The position numbers and the translations under genes are program-made. 64,000 nucleotides of DNA from Hortaea werneckii (Eukaryota; Ascomycota; Dothideomycetes; Mycosphaerellales; Teratosphaeriaceae): assembly GCA_037044905.1 (NCBI GenBank), contig JBAOKB010000113.1, positions 17,985-81,984 on the forward strand. The letters are read 5' to 3'. This document shows, in pieces, positions 1-10,454 of the stretch (positions are counted from its first letter, which is position 1; every line of letters starts with the position of its first letter). The notes under the pieces are model-generated. The model was given only the letters and a program-made list of their open reading frames with translations, searched no databases and was not told the origin of the DNA.

Positions 1-110
1 CGCCGAGGTCCTGATCAGCGGCTTTTGAAAGCTTGGAAACTTGAAGGCAACATATAGACGATATCCGCCGCATCCGATACTGTTGTTCCAGCCCGTTGAA
101 GCACAGTACA

Positions 111-1515
111 ATGTCGTCCACGGGAGCCTTGTCAATATGGGACTACATAGGTCTCGCTGGAACCGCTGCGAAAATTGGTAAAGGACTCAAACATGTACTT
201 CTACCACAAGCAATCGCTAACACGGAATTGAAGCCACTGCAGTAGTCTATGCCTCCCTAACAGGCTTCTTGCGTCCACGTAAAGAGGTCCTGACGTATCG
301 CGAATGGATCCAGACGTGGACGATGTGGGGTTTCATCAACTATGGAACGATTGAACAACGACAGTGAGATTTCTTCGCCCGATGGCAGAATCATATTGCT
401 GACTGTAATTGTTAGATTGCTTGCGAAACCGACTGCGGATGGGTACATAGCATTTGCGAACAAGTCCGGTTTCACGCCCGAGGTCGTCCAGCTGGCACAC
501 GGGGCGAAAGCGTGTTGGATAGGCGCGAAGGACGCAAGGACGGTGGTCTACTTCCTCCATGGTATCTCAGTGAAGCACCTTTGCCTGTCTACGCTATGAT
601 GCTAAGGGAAGAATGCAGGTGGCGGCTACATCAACCCGGCTTCGGCTCTGCACTTCCAATGGGCGCAGAAAATGGTAGATGAGGCGCGATCGCATGACAA
701 AAAGATGGCTGTGATGGTATTGCACTACGGTAGCCCTGCCCAGTCCTCTATCAACCGAGGGAAGAGTGAGCTGACAACCAAAATCAGAACTTGCGCCGTC
801 CGGCGCATATCCAAAACAGCTCCAGCAAGCGACAGCCGGCCTCAAACACCTCACTGACACCTGCGGGAAATCTCCCTCAGACGTAAGCAAGCCCACAGAT
901 GGAAGTCCAAGCAGTCACTGATGCACTGTCGTAGATAATCGTGCTTGGAGATTCAGCAGGGGGCAACCTCGCATGCGGCCTCTTCGCTCATCTTTGCCAG
1001 CCGCACCCCTCCGTCGAGCCCGTCAAATTGTCTCAGCCACTGAAAGCAGGCATACTTGTGTCGCCCTGGGTGACGTTCGCACAGGATTCGCCTTCCATGA
1101 ATGTAGACAAATCATTGGACTATATGTCCAGGTCGGCGCTTGAGAACGCGTCGCAGGCGTTCATGTCAAACGCTCCAGTGGACGAGTACAACACGCCGCT
1201 GTCTGCGAGTCCGGAGTACTGGAAAAATCTGCCTGAAGCGGTGCAGAGCATCAGAGTCCTGGCTGGGGGTGTAGAGCTGTTTGCTGATGACATCAAGGCG
1301 TACGCCGAAAAGCTAAAGGTATGTTGTCAGTTTCATTATGCGCTCTTTGAAGCGAGGCTAACCCAATCTCCGCGCAGGTCCACAACAGAGGCAAGGTAGA
1401 GATCTTCGTCGATAGCAAAGGGCAGCATGACACGCCGCTTGTTGACATCTTCAGAGGCCATGACGGGCCTTCGACCTTGAAGGTGTATGACTGGTTGAAT
1501 GAGCTTGTTGTGTGA
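111..1515 (+). CDS. Alpha/beta hydrolase (HSL / hydrolase-fold-3 type esterase)
   Basis: Seven exons inferred from splice signals and phase: 111-177, 246-363, 416-561, 619-729, 788-882, 935-1318, 1378-1515, giving 352 residues. The joined protein carries the family hallmarks in order: an oxyanion-hole HGGGY motif at about residues 110-114 (created only when the 562-618 intron is removed), the nucleophile elbow GDSAGG with Ser186, an acidic GGVELFADD segment near 290-298, and the probable catalytic His324 in GQHDTP. This family (hormone-sensitive-lipase-like) hydrolyses small esters; substrate unknown. The short first exon encodes a hydrophobic IWDYIGLAG stretch, common at the N-terminus of fungal relatives. 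All six introns are 52-68 nt. Start choice (111) rests on phase and family likeness; an alternative is the ATG at 342, but that drops a sensible upstream exon and reads intron sequence. Confidence 0.85.
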
Positions 1516-1833
1516 AAGCAAGCACGTGCGCACGCCGTGTCAGCAGCATGAAAGAGAAACCAGTGTACACTCGAGTACCTGTGAAGCCCGCTCGGACGCA
1601 TGACAGAAGGGAGCGGAGCTGCAGAGCAGAGCAGACTCGTGAAGAGGACAAATGAATCGTGGTGCCGAATTGGTTGAATTGCATTGGTATCGAGTTCTCG
1701 AGATATGTGAAGTAAGCTTTTCAGCCATTAAAAAACATTTGGACGCCAGACTCCTCGCTAATGCCCAATCACTAGTACTTGGACCGATGTTCCGGTCTAT
1801 TGGCCGAGTACCTTCTTGTCCTCTGCCGAAGTG
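1516..1833. other. Intergenic, convergent 3' ends
   Basis: Lies between the hydrolase stop and the NOP10 stop on the other strand, so it must hold both 3' untranslated regions. I see no gene, repeat or RNA in it. Confidence 0.7.
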
Positions 1834-2149
1834 TTAGTACCTCGCCTTGACTCTTTGCATTGAAAATTCGCTCGACGTACTTTGCTGCATCATGAGCAGA
1901 CCGTAGCGCTTCTTGAGCGTAACCCGGTGCCTGTGAACGCGAATCTGGTCAGCGACATGCCCAGAAAGACGGATCTACAATCCCGCGCCGACTTCGTATT
2001 TCCAATCCCGCAGTGTATGCATACCTCGAGTACTTGTCATCAGGCGAGAACCTAGCTGGGTGCGCCGACTTGGTGACCTCGCCGTCCACGATCTTCTTCA
2101 GCGTGTACTGGCGCTTGCCATCCGGACCGAGGGTGTACATGAGATGCAT
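1834..2149 (-). CDS. NOP10: H/ACA snoRNP subunit Nop10
   Basis: Two exons on the minus strand (2149-2025 and 1930-1834) with a 94-nt intron; 73 residues. The N-terminal part reads MHLMYTLGPDGKRQYTLKK and continues EVTKSAHPARFSPDDKYSR, the near-invariant Nop10 sequence; after splicing it continues HRVTLKKRYGLL, as expected. Nop10 is a core protein of H/ACA ribonucleoproteins, with dyskerin/Cbf5, Nhp2 and Gar1, and is needed for rRNA pseudouridylation and processing in the nucleolus. The splice joins AG|G to make the Arg before His. The C-terminus has about ten more residues than the usual 58-64-residue family members. Head-to-head with LCL2. Confidence 0.95.
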
Positions 2150-2456
2150 GATTGTAGTCGCTGGGCGGTATCGGTGCCTGTTGCGAGGGTAGAGGTAGTT
2201 GCGCGTGTCGGAGAGGTTGCGACGAGTGTTGCTGAGATCTCGGTAGCTAAGCCAAGCTGAAGATTGCAGTAGATGCCTTCTAGCAGAGAAAATGCGGAGA
2301 TGGACGGAAAAGCCAAGATTTCACATGCGCCGGGAGCGACCGCGACATGCACAGGATGCCTTAGGCTACTCCGGCCAGCCATTGGACACCTCACTGCTAC
2401 CGACACCACATCCATTGCATTGAGAGAAGGGATATCGAACCACAATACCTGTCGCG
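2150..2456. promoter_or_regulatory. Divergent promoter region NOP10 / LCL2
   Basis: About 307 bp separate the two opposite start codons, so both promoters and 5' leaders must share this stretch. No TATA box is evident. Confidence 0.55.
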
Positions 2457-2864
2457 ATGCATCTACTCAGCCTCTTGACACCTTTGCTCTTCCTCGTTTT
2501 ACCCGCGACTGCGCAATTCCAGTTCTTTGAGCACATGTTCGGAGGCGGCGGAGGGCCTCAGCAACCAACCCAGAACGCTGCAAGTGATAGCTCCTGGTAC
2601 CAAGCACAATATGAAAATGGTGAGTAAGAAATTCACATCTTTCTAGCGCTTTGTCTGACCCTTAATGAAGCTCGTTGCGACAAGTACCTCTGCCCGCACA
2701 CCCTCTCCTGCGTCCACTTCCCACACCACTGTCCATGCGCGTTCCCAGCCGTCGAGGATAAGGTCGAGCTAGGGGACGGGAGTATGATTTGCGCGTCAAA
2801 GGGCGGCTGGAGTCAGGGAGAGGCAGGACGAAAGATCGAGCTTGCACGGAAGGGATTGCTATAA
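2457..2864 (+). CDS. LCL2: Long chronological lifespan protein 2 (Lcl2)
   Basis: Two exons, 2457-2619 and 2671-2864, separated by a 51-nt intron (GTGAGT...GAAG); 118 residues. The product begins with a hydrophobic signal peptide (MHLLSLLTPLLFLVLPATA, cleavage probably before QFQFFEHMF), then a glycine-rich patch, then a Cys-rich domain with CDKYLCPHTLSCVHFPHHCPC and a late Cys in MICASKGGW. That arrangement is typical of fungal Lcl2 proteins of about 120 residues, which are small secretory-pathway proteins; the yeast gene affects chronological lifespan and ER-associated degradation. The splice completes the codon for Ala just before the first Cys. Biochemical activity is not known from the sequence. 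Confidence 0.93.
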
Positions 2865-3031
2865 GTGTTTTGACTGCTTTGCGGTTCTTGAACCAGGACC
2901 TTGGGACTTGAGAGTAGGGATGGAAAGCCATTGAGATCGCAAGTCTGAAGAAAGATGACGTTACGACATTATCATGCGCGTTACTGCAAAACAACAAGCG
3001 AACCCGAACATTGCAGAGGTCAGATCACCGA

Positions 3032-5179
3032 TTAAGCTGTCCCCTCCTCAGCGCCAGCTCTGATAGGCGAGCTATGGTTCATGAACTTGTAGCGATAGGC
3101 TTGTGGCCTGTCCACACCTACTTCCTCCCGACCCCACTGATGCAAGAGTGCCTTGCTCATGGTCAACCTCTCATGCTCCAGTCGTTGGACCTTATTCCGC
3201 CAGTAGGCCTCACGGTCCTTGAACTTGGCTGTGAGTTGAGTATCAAGGGCTTTGTTAACCTCGTCGACTTCGCTCACCTTGGCCTTGAGCCCATTGACTT
3301 CGTCTTGAAGAGCGTCCACATCAGATTGGAGAGTCTCCTTGACGGCGTTGTGATGCTCCTCGGCGGCGGTGAGATTGTCTTGCGCGCTATCTCGCTCGAC
3401 TATGGCATCGTTAAGACGGGACTGGCTTGCCTCCATTTCGTCTCGTAGTTCGTCTCGCTCCTTCCTCAATTCGTTGACCATTGCCTCGTCCTCCTTGCGA
3501 GCTCTGGCGAGATCATCGTCACGGGCATTGCGCTCGTTTCTAAGCTGTTTCTGCAATTCTGCGATCTGGTCTCGCAGACTATCGGCCATCTCTACAGCTC
3601 TGTCATTCTCAGACGAGATGCGAAGCGTCTCAGCATCGCGTGACATGCGTAGCTCATCCACCTCTGCGCGTAGCGTTGCCACGATGCCTTCGGTTGCTGA
3701 TTTGGCAGATTGAAGATTGGATGCTTCAGCGCGTGCGGCCTTGAGTTGACTCTCAAGATTCGCAATAGTCGTTGCGGACGTCTGCTGTGTTTGTTGCAGC
3801 TCGCTCTGCAGTCTCTGCGTATCCCAAAAGCCATTTTGTTTGGAATCTGTTTGTGACTTGATCAAGTCGAGCTCCTGTTGGCGCATCTCGAGACTTGTTT
3901 CAGCACGTCTTCTGGCCTCTTTCTCCGAATCGAGCTCATGCTTCGGTATGTTGTGTTCCTCTCGGTCCTGCTTTGATCGCACAGCATCGTCTTTGAGCTT
4001 CTCAATCTCATTCTCGTGTCGCTTCTGCACTTCTTGGGCTTCTCTTCCAGCCACCTCAAGCTTCTCTTCGCTCTGCCGTAGCTTCGCCTTCTGCTCCACA
4101 AATTCCTCTCTGAAATCGTCCGCTCTCCTTTGCGCTTCGTCCTTGAAGCTCTCTAAGTCCTTTTCTCTCCTCTCGTAGTAGCTGACCTGCTGCTCGTGCA
4201 GTGCCTTCTCATTTTGACGAAGGCGCTGCTCATCATTGAGGGCTTGCTTCAACGCCTCATTGAGGTGACTCAGCTGGTTGCACTTGATTTGGACATCTCT
4301 CAGTTGGCGAACGAGCTCTGGCTCGCGCGCCGAAGGCCCCGCTTGGAGGTACGATGAGGCTCGACGAGCCGACATGGAGCGCTGAATGATGGGTGAACGC
4401 ACTGGCGACAGGGTTGGGCTTGATGGGCGACCAGGTGTGGACGACTTGCTCATTTTCGAAGGAGATGGTTCCATTCCAGCGTCCGACTGGGCCTGATCAG
4501 GCGAACGAGGTCCTGTCCTCTGAGTGGCAGGCGTCGTACTCTGTACGAAATGGTGCTCCGAATTTGAAGTTGGGCGTTGTGGTGTGAGTTCGCTGTGATA
4601 GTCTTCTACAGTAGGTTGCAGGAACACGTTGTGGTTGTTCTGAGGCTGGAGCGGAGCCGGCGTGGCTGAGGCATACGGGTTCCAATCTGAAGTGACATGC
4701 TCTTCATCTCCGGTGCCGTCCTCCTCGCCGTGCTCTGACGGCTGTATGTCCCAGACGCTCTCTTTCGGCGGGCTGTCGCTCGGGGTATGGCGACTCATTT
4801 CCTCCCCATGCTGCGTCTTGCGGTCCGGCGAACGTGGGATCTCCAGATGCTGTCTGTCGCCTGTGCTATGTTGACTGTTTCGTGCATTCACATCATTCTC
4901 CTTCAAGGTCTGCAGCACACCTCTCCCGCCCTTTGCGCCTAGGCTTCTCACGGTTCCGCGGCTGAAAGACGAACCGCCACCGCGCATCCACTTCTCCATG
5001 TTCAACGTGAAGTCACTCGGACCCTCGATGTCTTCGCTGCGTATTCGGTCGATATGTGGCTTGACTGGTGAGGAGGCATTGCTGTCATTAATTCCTAATG
5101 CGTCGAGGTCGAGCTCGTAGTCTGATTCGGCACGCGAAGATGGGCGCGAGTAGGCGCGTTGAGGTGGACTTGACTGCAT
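3032..5179 (-). CDS. Coiled-coil protein, possibly spindle-pole-body associated
   Basis: A single long frame of 715 residues if it starts at the ATG at 5179 (MQSSPPQRAYSR); an in-frame ATG at 5227 would add 16 residues with no visible role. The first 300 residues are disordered, Ser/Pro/Thr-rich, with acidic patches and a conserved-looking segment EGPSDFTLNMEKWMRGG. Roughly residues 300-690 form an almost unbroken coiled coil (dense E/K/R/Q/L heptads, for example around LRQNEKALHEQQ and LRDEMEASQSRL). The C-terminal tail has a short basic/aromatic motif, YRYKFMN. This layout resembles fungal spindle-pole or centrosome scaffold proteins, but I recognise no definite family from memory. The gene is well supported; the function is an inference only. 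Confidence 0.88.
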   Translation of the reverse strand: MQSSPPQRAYSRPSSRAESDYELDLDALGINDSNASSPVKPHIDRIRSEDIEGPSDFTLNMEKWMRGGGSSFSRGTVRSLGAKGGRGVLQTLKENDVNARNSQHSTGDRQHLEIPRSPDRKTQHGEEMSRHTPSDSPPKESVWDIQPSEHGEEDGTGDEEHVTSDWNPYASATPAPLQPQNNHNVFLQPTVEDYHSELTPQRPTSNSEHHFVQSTTPATQRTGPRSPDQAQSDAGMEPSPSKMSKSSTPGRPSSPTLSPVRSPIIQRSMSARRASSYLQAGPSAREPELVRQLRDVQIKCNQLSHLNEALKQALNDEQRLRQNEKALHEQQVSYYERREKDLESFKDEAQRRADDFREEFVEQKAKLRQSEEKLEVAGREAQEVQKRHENEIEKLKDDAVRSKQDREEHNIPKHELDSEKEARRRAETSLEMRQQELDLIKSQTDSKQNGFWDTQRLQSELQQTQQTSATTIANLESQLKAARAEASNLQSAKSATEGIVATLRAEVDELRMSRDAETLRISSENDRAVEMADSLRDQIAELQKQLRNERNARDDDLARARKEDEAMVNELRKERDELRDEMEASQSRLNDAIVERDSAQDNLTAAEEHHNAVKETLQSDVDALQDEVNGLKAKVSEVDEVNKALDTQLTAKFKDREAYWRNKVQRLEHERLTMSKALLHQWGREEVGVDRPQAYRYKFMNHSSPIRAGAEEGTA

Positions 5180-6175
5180 GGTAGTAATGGTCTTTCTTGA
5201 TGCACACACGTTCTGTCTACCATGCAAGACTCGGTAATCACGTCACAGTGTTGCGCGTGATTGGAAAGAACATGAGGTGGAGTTGTTGTTTGCGGTTGCT
5301 GTTGTTTAGAGGTTTCCTTTTTCGGGACGAGGCGGAACGGCTTCCGCGCAGCGCGGCGCTTAACCCATGTTCTCCCTTCCTCTTTACACCACTACCATGT
5401 ACTTCTTGCCCATCCGCCCAGATCTATGCTGACAGGATGCTAGCCCAAAGGAATAAAGTCTGCTACGAAGATTGATGGGATCTTCTCGATACATAAGTGA
5501 CAAGATGATATGGTAAAGACACGCCATTTAAGAGCGCAATCGATATACGGTGCTAGCTACAGCCGTCAAATGCAATAATATTGGGCAGCTTTCAATCTGT
5601 TTCGCAGAATACAGCATATGCTGCGCTTCAAGACAACTAGATTTTGTCACCGCCTCGAGTACTGCGTGATGCATCGCGTTTGCCAATGTCGTCCAGCTTC
5701 TTTAAGACGCGCCATCCGGTTGCGGCAGAGCCAGGCGTTGACGTGAGGGAATCATTGGTATGCGAACCGGATAGTGCTGTGGCATATTCTGCGACGTTCC
5801 AAGTGCACCAAAAGGCAGCACGCCACGAACATTTTACAATCCGAGCTGAGACACTATTCGAATTCGAACAGTCATCTTGCCATCGCCAGAGGTGGCAGAT
5901 GGTGTTTTTAGGGGTGAGCGACAGCGGTTCAATGCTGGGTAGTCTGTGGGCGAGACGTCTGCAGCTACTTGTGCCAGCCTTAGAGACACAAGCCCTGACG
6001 TCTGGGCGCAAGATGGCGTGACCTTTGTAATGTTCGCCCATGACTATTGGTGATATTCATCTGGGTTGGAAGTTGGACGCTTGCGCGCGGTCGAGAGGGC
6101 TGAAAATGCTTTCGAGCTTGTTTTTCTTGATTGAAAGACGCTTCTCCATTCCCCTCTTTCTTCCACACATGGCCC
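5180..6175. other. Intergenic, about 1 kb
   Basis: Upstream of the coiled-coil gene and downstream of NOB1 (both minus strand). It contains two mutually overlapping unrecognised open frames at 5644-6021 (+, 125 residues) and 5637-6041 (-, 134 residues). Neither shows a motif, signal peptide or intron, so I do not call either as a gene. Confidence 0.5.
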
Positions 6176-7501
6176 TTACCGCTTTCTCGCATTAACATTC
6201 CTACCAGCGCCAACCTTGATACGGCCGCCAGTCCGACCTCTGTCCCCAGTCAAGATGCCCGGCAAATAATCCTCATCCATCAAACTTCTCTCTTTCTGCC
6301 GCTTCTCTGCGTTTGCTGCCCTCTGGTACTCTTTCTGATCTTCCGCCAGAATAAGATCATTGCCCCAACCACCCTTGCCGCCGCCAACAAGTCTTCCGTT
6401 CGTCGATCCGTGCACAGGTTTCGGAATGCTGTACCTGTCACCTCTCGTATTCCACTGCATATTCTTCTTGAGATGCAGCTTGAACCCGCCGTTCGAGTCT
6501 GTCGAACAAGACACTCTAGTCAGAGTAGGCTGTCCGCACTTGGGACAGAATTGCTTGCTCATCTCCTTAGTGACTTGGAAGCAAGCGTGACATCTCAGAA
6601 CGAAGGTCTTGAGATGCTTGACCCTGTTCAGCGAGGGAGAAAGCAAGTTCAAGTTGATCTGCAAGATCACGTTTTGCATTGCAAAATCGGAAGTCAGGAC
6701 GCCGACTTGCATCGTTTTCGGCTCTGAAGCGGCGGAAGCAGCTGCACCAGCATCCTTGGCCTGTTTCTTCTTCAGGTTTGAAGGTGTGATCCAGCCTTCG
6801 TCGTCTGAGCCGCTGCCCCCTTGACTGTTCTGGGCAGAGTCGACTTTGGATTGAGGTTCTTTGCTGTCTTCGGCAATTGAGCTGCGTAAATCGGTCTTTG
6901 CTAAGGCCTCGCTCATTTGAGCTTCATCTTGTGTGTCGCGATTTTCGTGTTCGGTAGCCTGTCCGTCATTCTTGGCTGCCGACACTACCTCGGTCGGCTG
7001 GGCGACTGTCGACTCGGGAATCTCACTGTGGGCATTGTCCGGTGCCTTTTCTGCTTCAGCTGGATCTTGCGCTTCTTGAGTCTCTTCGGAAGATGGTTTC
7101 TCATTTGTGTTGTTTGACTTTCCAGGAGGCGAGCCATTCACGCGCTTTTGGCCAGGGGAATTTCTCAGTCTCCAGTCACCTCCATTACGCTCGCATTCAA
7201 GCTCATATGTCAAAGCAATGATTTGGATGTCAGGCTTGCTCAGGACTTGCAAATCTCCGGTCTTGCGTGCAAAATCGGTCACGAACTTAACACTTGTGGG
7301 ATTCGGTGACCGCAACGTTAAGAAAGGCAGCAAAGTGGTCTCTACTCGTGATCTTGTAGTTGCATCCCGAATTTCTGAGATGATCGCGGGCACAGTTATC
7401 AGTGCCTCGGCGTGTCCTAGCAAAGTCGAAACGGTGGGTTCATTCTTGATGATGGCACCGGTGTCTAGCACCAACGTGTGCACCGCCTTTTGGTCGCTCA
7501 T
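6176..7501 (-). CDS. NOB1: 20S pre-rRNA D-site endonuclease Nob1
   Basis: Uninterrupted frame of 441 residues from the ATG at 7501. An in-frame ATG lies 21 codons upstream, but MSDQKAVHTLVLDTGAIIKN is the typical family start. Residues 10-130 are a PIN nuclease domain, with the first catalytic Asp in LVLDTGAI (about D13), a conserved Glu in ISEIRD, and an Asp in SKPDIQIIAL. A disordered acidic middle follows, then a zinc ribbon CHACFQVTKEMSKQFCPKCG's two Cys pairs (about residues 304-322) and the conserved tail segment GGWGNDLILAEDQKEY. Nob1 cleaves 20S pre-rRNA at site D to make the 18S 3' end in late cytoplasmic pre-40S particles. Length agrees with fungal orthologues. Confidence 0.96.
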   Translation of the reverse strand: MSDQKAVHTLVLDTGAIIKNEPTVSTLLGHAEALITVPAIISEIRDATTRSRVETTLLPFLTLRSPNPTSVKFVTDFARKTGDLQVLSKPDIQIIALTYELECERNGGDWRLRNSPGQKRVNGSPPGKSNNTNEKPSSEETQEAQDPAEAEKAPDNAHSEIPESTVAQPTEVVSAAKNDGQATEHENRDTQDEAQMSEALAKTDLRSSIAEDSKEPQSKVDSAQNSQGGSGSDDEGWITPSNLKKKQAKDAGAAASAASEPKTMQVGVLTSDFAMQNVILQINLNLLSPSLNRVKHLKTFVLRCHACFQVTKEMSKQFCPKCGQPTLTRVSCSTDSNGGFKLHLKKNMQWNTRGDRYSIPKPVHGSTNGRLVGGGKGGWGNDLILAEDQKEYQRAANAEKRQKERSLMDEDYLPGILTGDRGRTGGRIKVGAGRNVNARKR

Positions 7502-10454
7502 CTTCGCATATGTTACTGCAAGCGAGGTGACTGCGCGCAAGGTGGAAATTTTTAGGAGTGGCAAGGCGTAAGAAAACGAACAGCGGATTTCCTTTTTAGG
7601 CTCTTGGCGCTTTTAGACACTCCCCCCAAATCTACCATCTCGGGAACTTGCCGGCCGAAATGTTGCCTGAGACTTGACTGTTTTTCCAGAACACCATGGC
7701 CATGGATGTTTTTGATACTACAGCGCCTAGGCACCTAGGTAATATCAGTACAGGTGATAGCATCTACACAGAGTTGCGAGGCCTGCGCACCAGCTTGTAG
7801 GCCACCTCACATGCTGGTGCGAATGATTTAGACCACACTATAGACAACGATGTTTGCATAAGGGCCATCAGCTCGATGGGGAATCACCCGAAGGTGAACA
7901 GCGTCAACAACCACTGGCAGCATTGCTTCTCGCCTTGTCGAGCCCTTTCCGACCATCTCTAAGAGGCAAAAGGAAAAGCTACATCCCTGGTCTCAGTTTC
8001 TCGCCGCACAGGAGAGGTGGTGCTCGCAAGCGCGGTCTTGCTTCCACGTCCGAGAAATGGCTCATTGCTGCACCCATTCCATACGTTGACATACTACCTC
8101 CTAGTGCCATCGACTACAACAATCGCAAATGCGGAAATGTTTCCAACGCGGTTTGCGTTTAGTATTGTCGCGCAATGATATGGAATGCAGCTGCTCCAGA
8201 AGCTCGTTCATCCAGCCGGTGGTTGGAATGGGGGTCGGTAGGTTGGCAATCCATTTCGCATCGGATGCACTTCAGAAAGATTACGACACAAAAGTCCTTG
8301 CGCCAAGGTAAAACGTGTGTGGACTCTGCACACCTACAGCGAAATCTGCGCCTCTCCAACCCGCCTGGCGTGTGGTGTCGTTCCCTCCACTCTAGATTGC
8401 ATTAAAATCGATGGAAGTCCGCCTCCCCGAAGGTCTGGACCTGATTCGCTCGTTCTGCTAAGGCGAGGTCGCGCAGAACGCTGACTAGTCGCTGGGTTGT
8501 TTACATCTCAAGGATTTTGGCGCAGCTGGCCAATGGAAACCTGCTGAACGTGTTGCAGGGAGTTGATCTTCAGATAGTCACTAACGCATCAAGCCGGTAC
8601 CACTGACCGCTGTAGCTATTAGAGCACAGCCATCCACATCGAAAGGGCTGCACGTACAGTACTGAGGGATCATTCTGCATTCTGCATTCTGCATTCTGCT
8701 TGAGCGTCAATTACGTCTTCAAATCACTTGGCTCGCTGGCGGCATATTCATGTGCAGAAGGATTTCAGCAATAAGCATTACTGGCTAAGCGTTCGAGTGC
8801 CTGGTTTTGGCTCCTCTGTAATGTCCTCGAAACAAGCGACAGTCGAGTGGTCATTGGTTGTACGGCACATGCATGGTCGAGATCCTGCAAAATTGAAGAT
8901 TGTCTGCAAGACCGCCAAGTTTGGATCTGGGTCGATTTTGCCACGCTGGTGCTTACTTTGCACAGTCTTTTCATAGCCTAATGGAGAGACACGCTCAAGC
9001 CGGAACCTATCATTGACGCCGGAAGGGTTCCCCGACGCTGCGCCAATGCAGCCAGGCAATTGCTCCAAGACTTTGCCATTCGCTCTATCTTGAAGAAGGC
9101 AGCGAAACAACCAGGTACTAGAAATCAGGGCCGGAGGGGCGGTACTGAAGCTTGGTGTGCTAATAGCGGGCCGCAGCATGTGTTCGACAAGACGCAGTCA
9201 GGCGGATGGGGCTTAGACTTCTATAAAAGTCGGCTTCCGTCCACACATGCTGTTTCTGCTCATCATCACATTCATTCTGTATTGAGACCACAACAACAAG
9301 ATCGCCAACTTCGCCAGCTTATGGGCGATATGCAAAGCCAACGGAGACCTGCATGCTGTCCGTAAGTGCCCAATTGGTCGGGCAAGCGGACCAATGGCAC
9401 ATGTTGAGCTTGCGTCCTGATTCAAGCGACCAAGCGTACTCCGCCCACTCCACGGGGACGACCGCGTACTCCTCTGCGAACAGCTCGTCACATTGAAACC
9501 TTCATAGGCTCGTACATGCCCAAAACAGGAGGCGCACTAGTCAGACCTTGACCTATCACGAGGATCTTGACGGTTACGACTTGGGCTACACAAATGAATA
9601 CAATCTGCTTGCCCTGCATATGGATGGAAGGCAACGCCGAGCTACCAGAAGGCTGCTACAAATGATGGAGCTTTTGGACCTGACCCTCTGGGAGCGGAAA
9701 ATGCTGCCGATTTCAAGAGCTTTCCGACCCAGTCAAGAGACTTCAGAATATTTCTTTACCAGTTCGAAGCTACGATGATGGATTCAGTGGATTTTAGCTT
9801 TGGGTAGATGGTGGATAAGTATGGCGTGAGACGGAGCTACCTTTGCATGCACGTGGTGTCAACTCCTGCAATTCAGCATCACGAGACGGCATACCTCGCC
9901 GACTAGTGCCCAACGGAGACTCGCACGCATGCGTTGGCAGCTCTTGACAGCCTACAGCTTCTTAAGCCGCTATGCTAGCAACAGCCGATGGTCCTTTACC
10001 TCTTGCGCGCCCAAGGCACATGCATCAGTCAGCTACACCAGCCTTGTCCATCGATGATGAAAAAGTCTTACAAGACAGCGATTGGAACCATGGCCCAAAG
10101 GCTGTTCATCTACAGCCAATCGTCGATTTCGGATAAACCACTAATTTCTTTCTTGCTGGCATGTGTAACAAGAACACAAAGTGCTGTATAGCTGTGTCGT
10201 GCCTTAACCTTCAAGACCCGGTTCACCGAATCCCATAGCCAGTGAGACCGGGGAAACGCTCTACCTTCTACGTGGGACCTCTGCGAATGCCTTCTTGAGA
10301 AGAGGTTCCAATTCAGCTAAAAGCTGTTGGCCACGCTGATACACACCCAAAGAGCCGCTTTGCAGCCATTTACGCTCGAAGAATCATCGAGCCTTGAGTC
10401 GCCGTCCACGATTTCTTCGTTTGCGCCAACAGCCGGTCTATCGATTTCACGACC
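7502..10454. other. Gene-poor region, possible decayed coding remnants
   Basis: No gene could be modelled. Contents: a good TATA-like TATAAAAG at 9222-9229 with no convincing downstream frame, a heptamer repeat at 8671-8698, and protein-like fragments that change frame between about 9290 and 9780 (for example IANFASLWAICKANGDLHAV, then DLDGYDLGYTNEYN, then FGPDPLGAENAADF in different frames). These may be a decayed gene or an unresolved multi-exon gene. Confidence 0.4.
8671..8698. repeat. Heptamer microsatellite (CATTCTG)4
   Basis: Four perfect tandem copies of CATTCTG in a non-coding stretch. Seven-base units are uncommon among microsatellites; it may be a useful length marker. Confidence 0.9.

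Noticed and set aside
5637..6041. Opposing open frames of 134 and 125 residues
   Set aside because: Each shadows the other; neither has a motif, signal peptide, splice structure or convincing start context.
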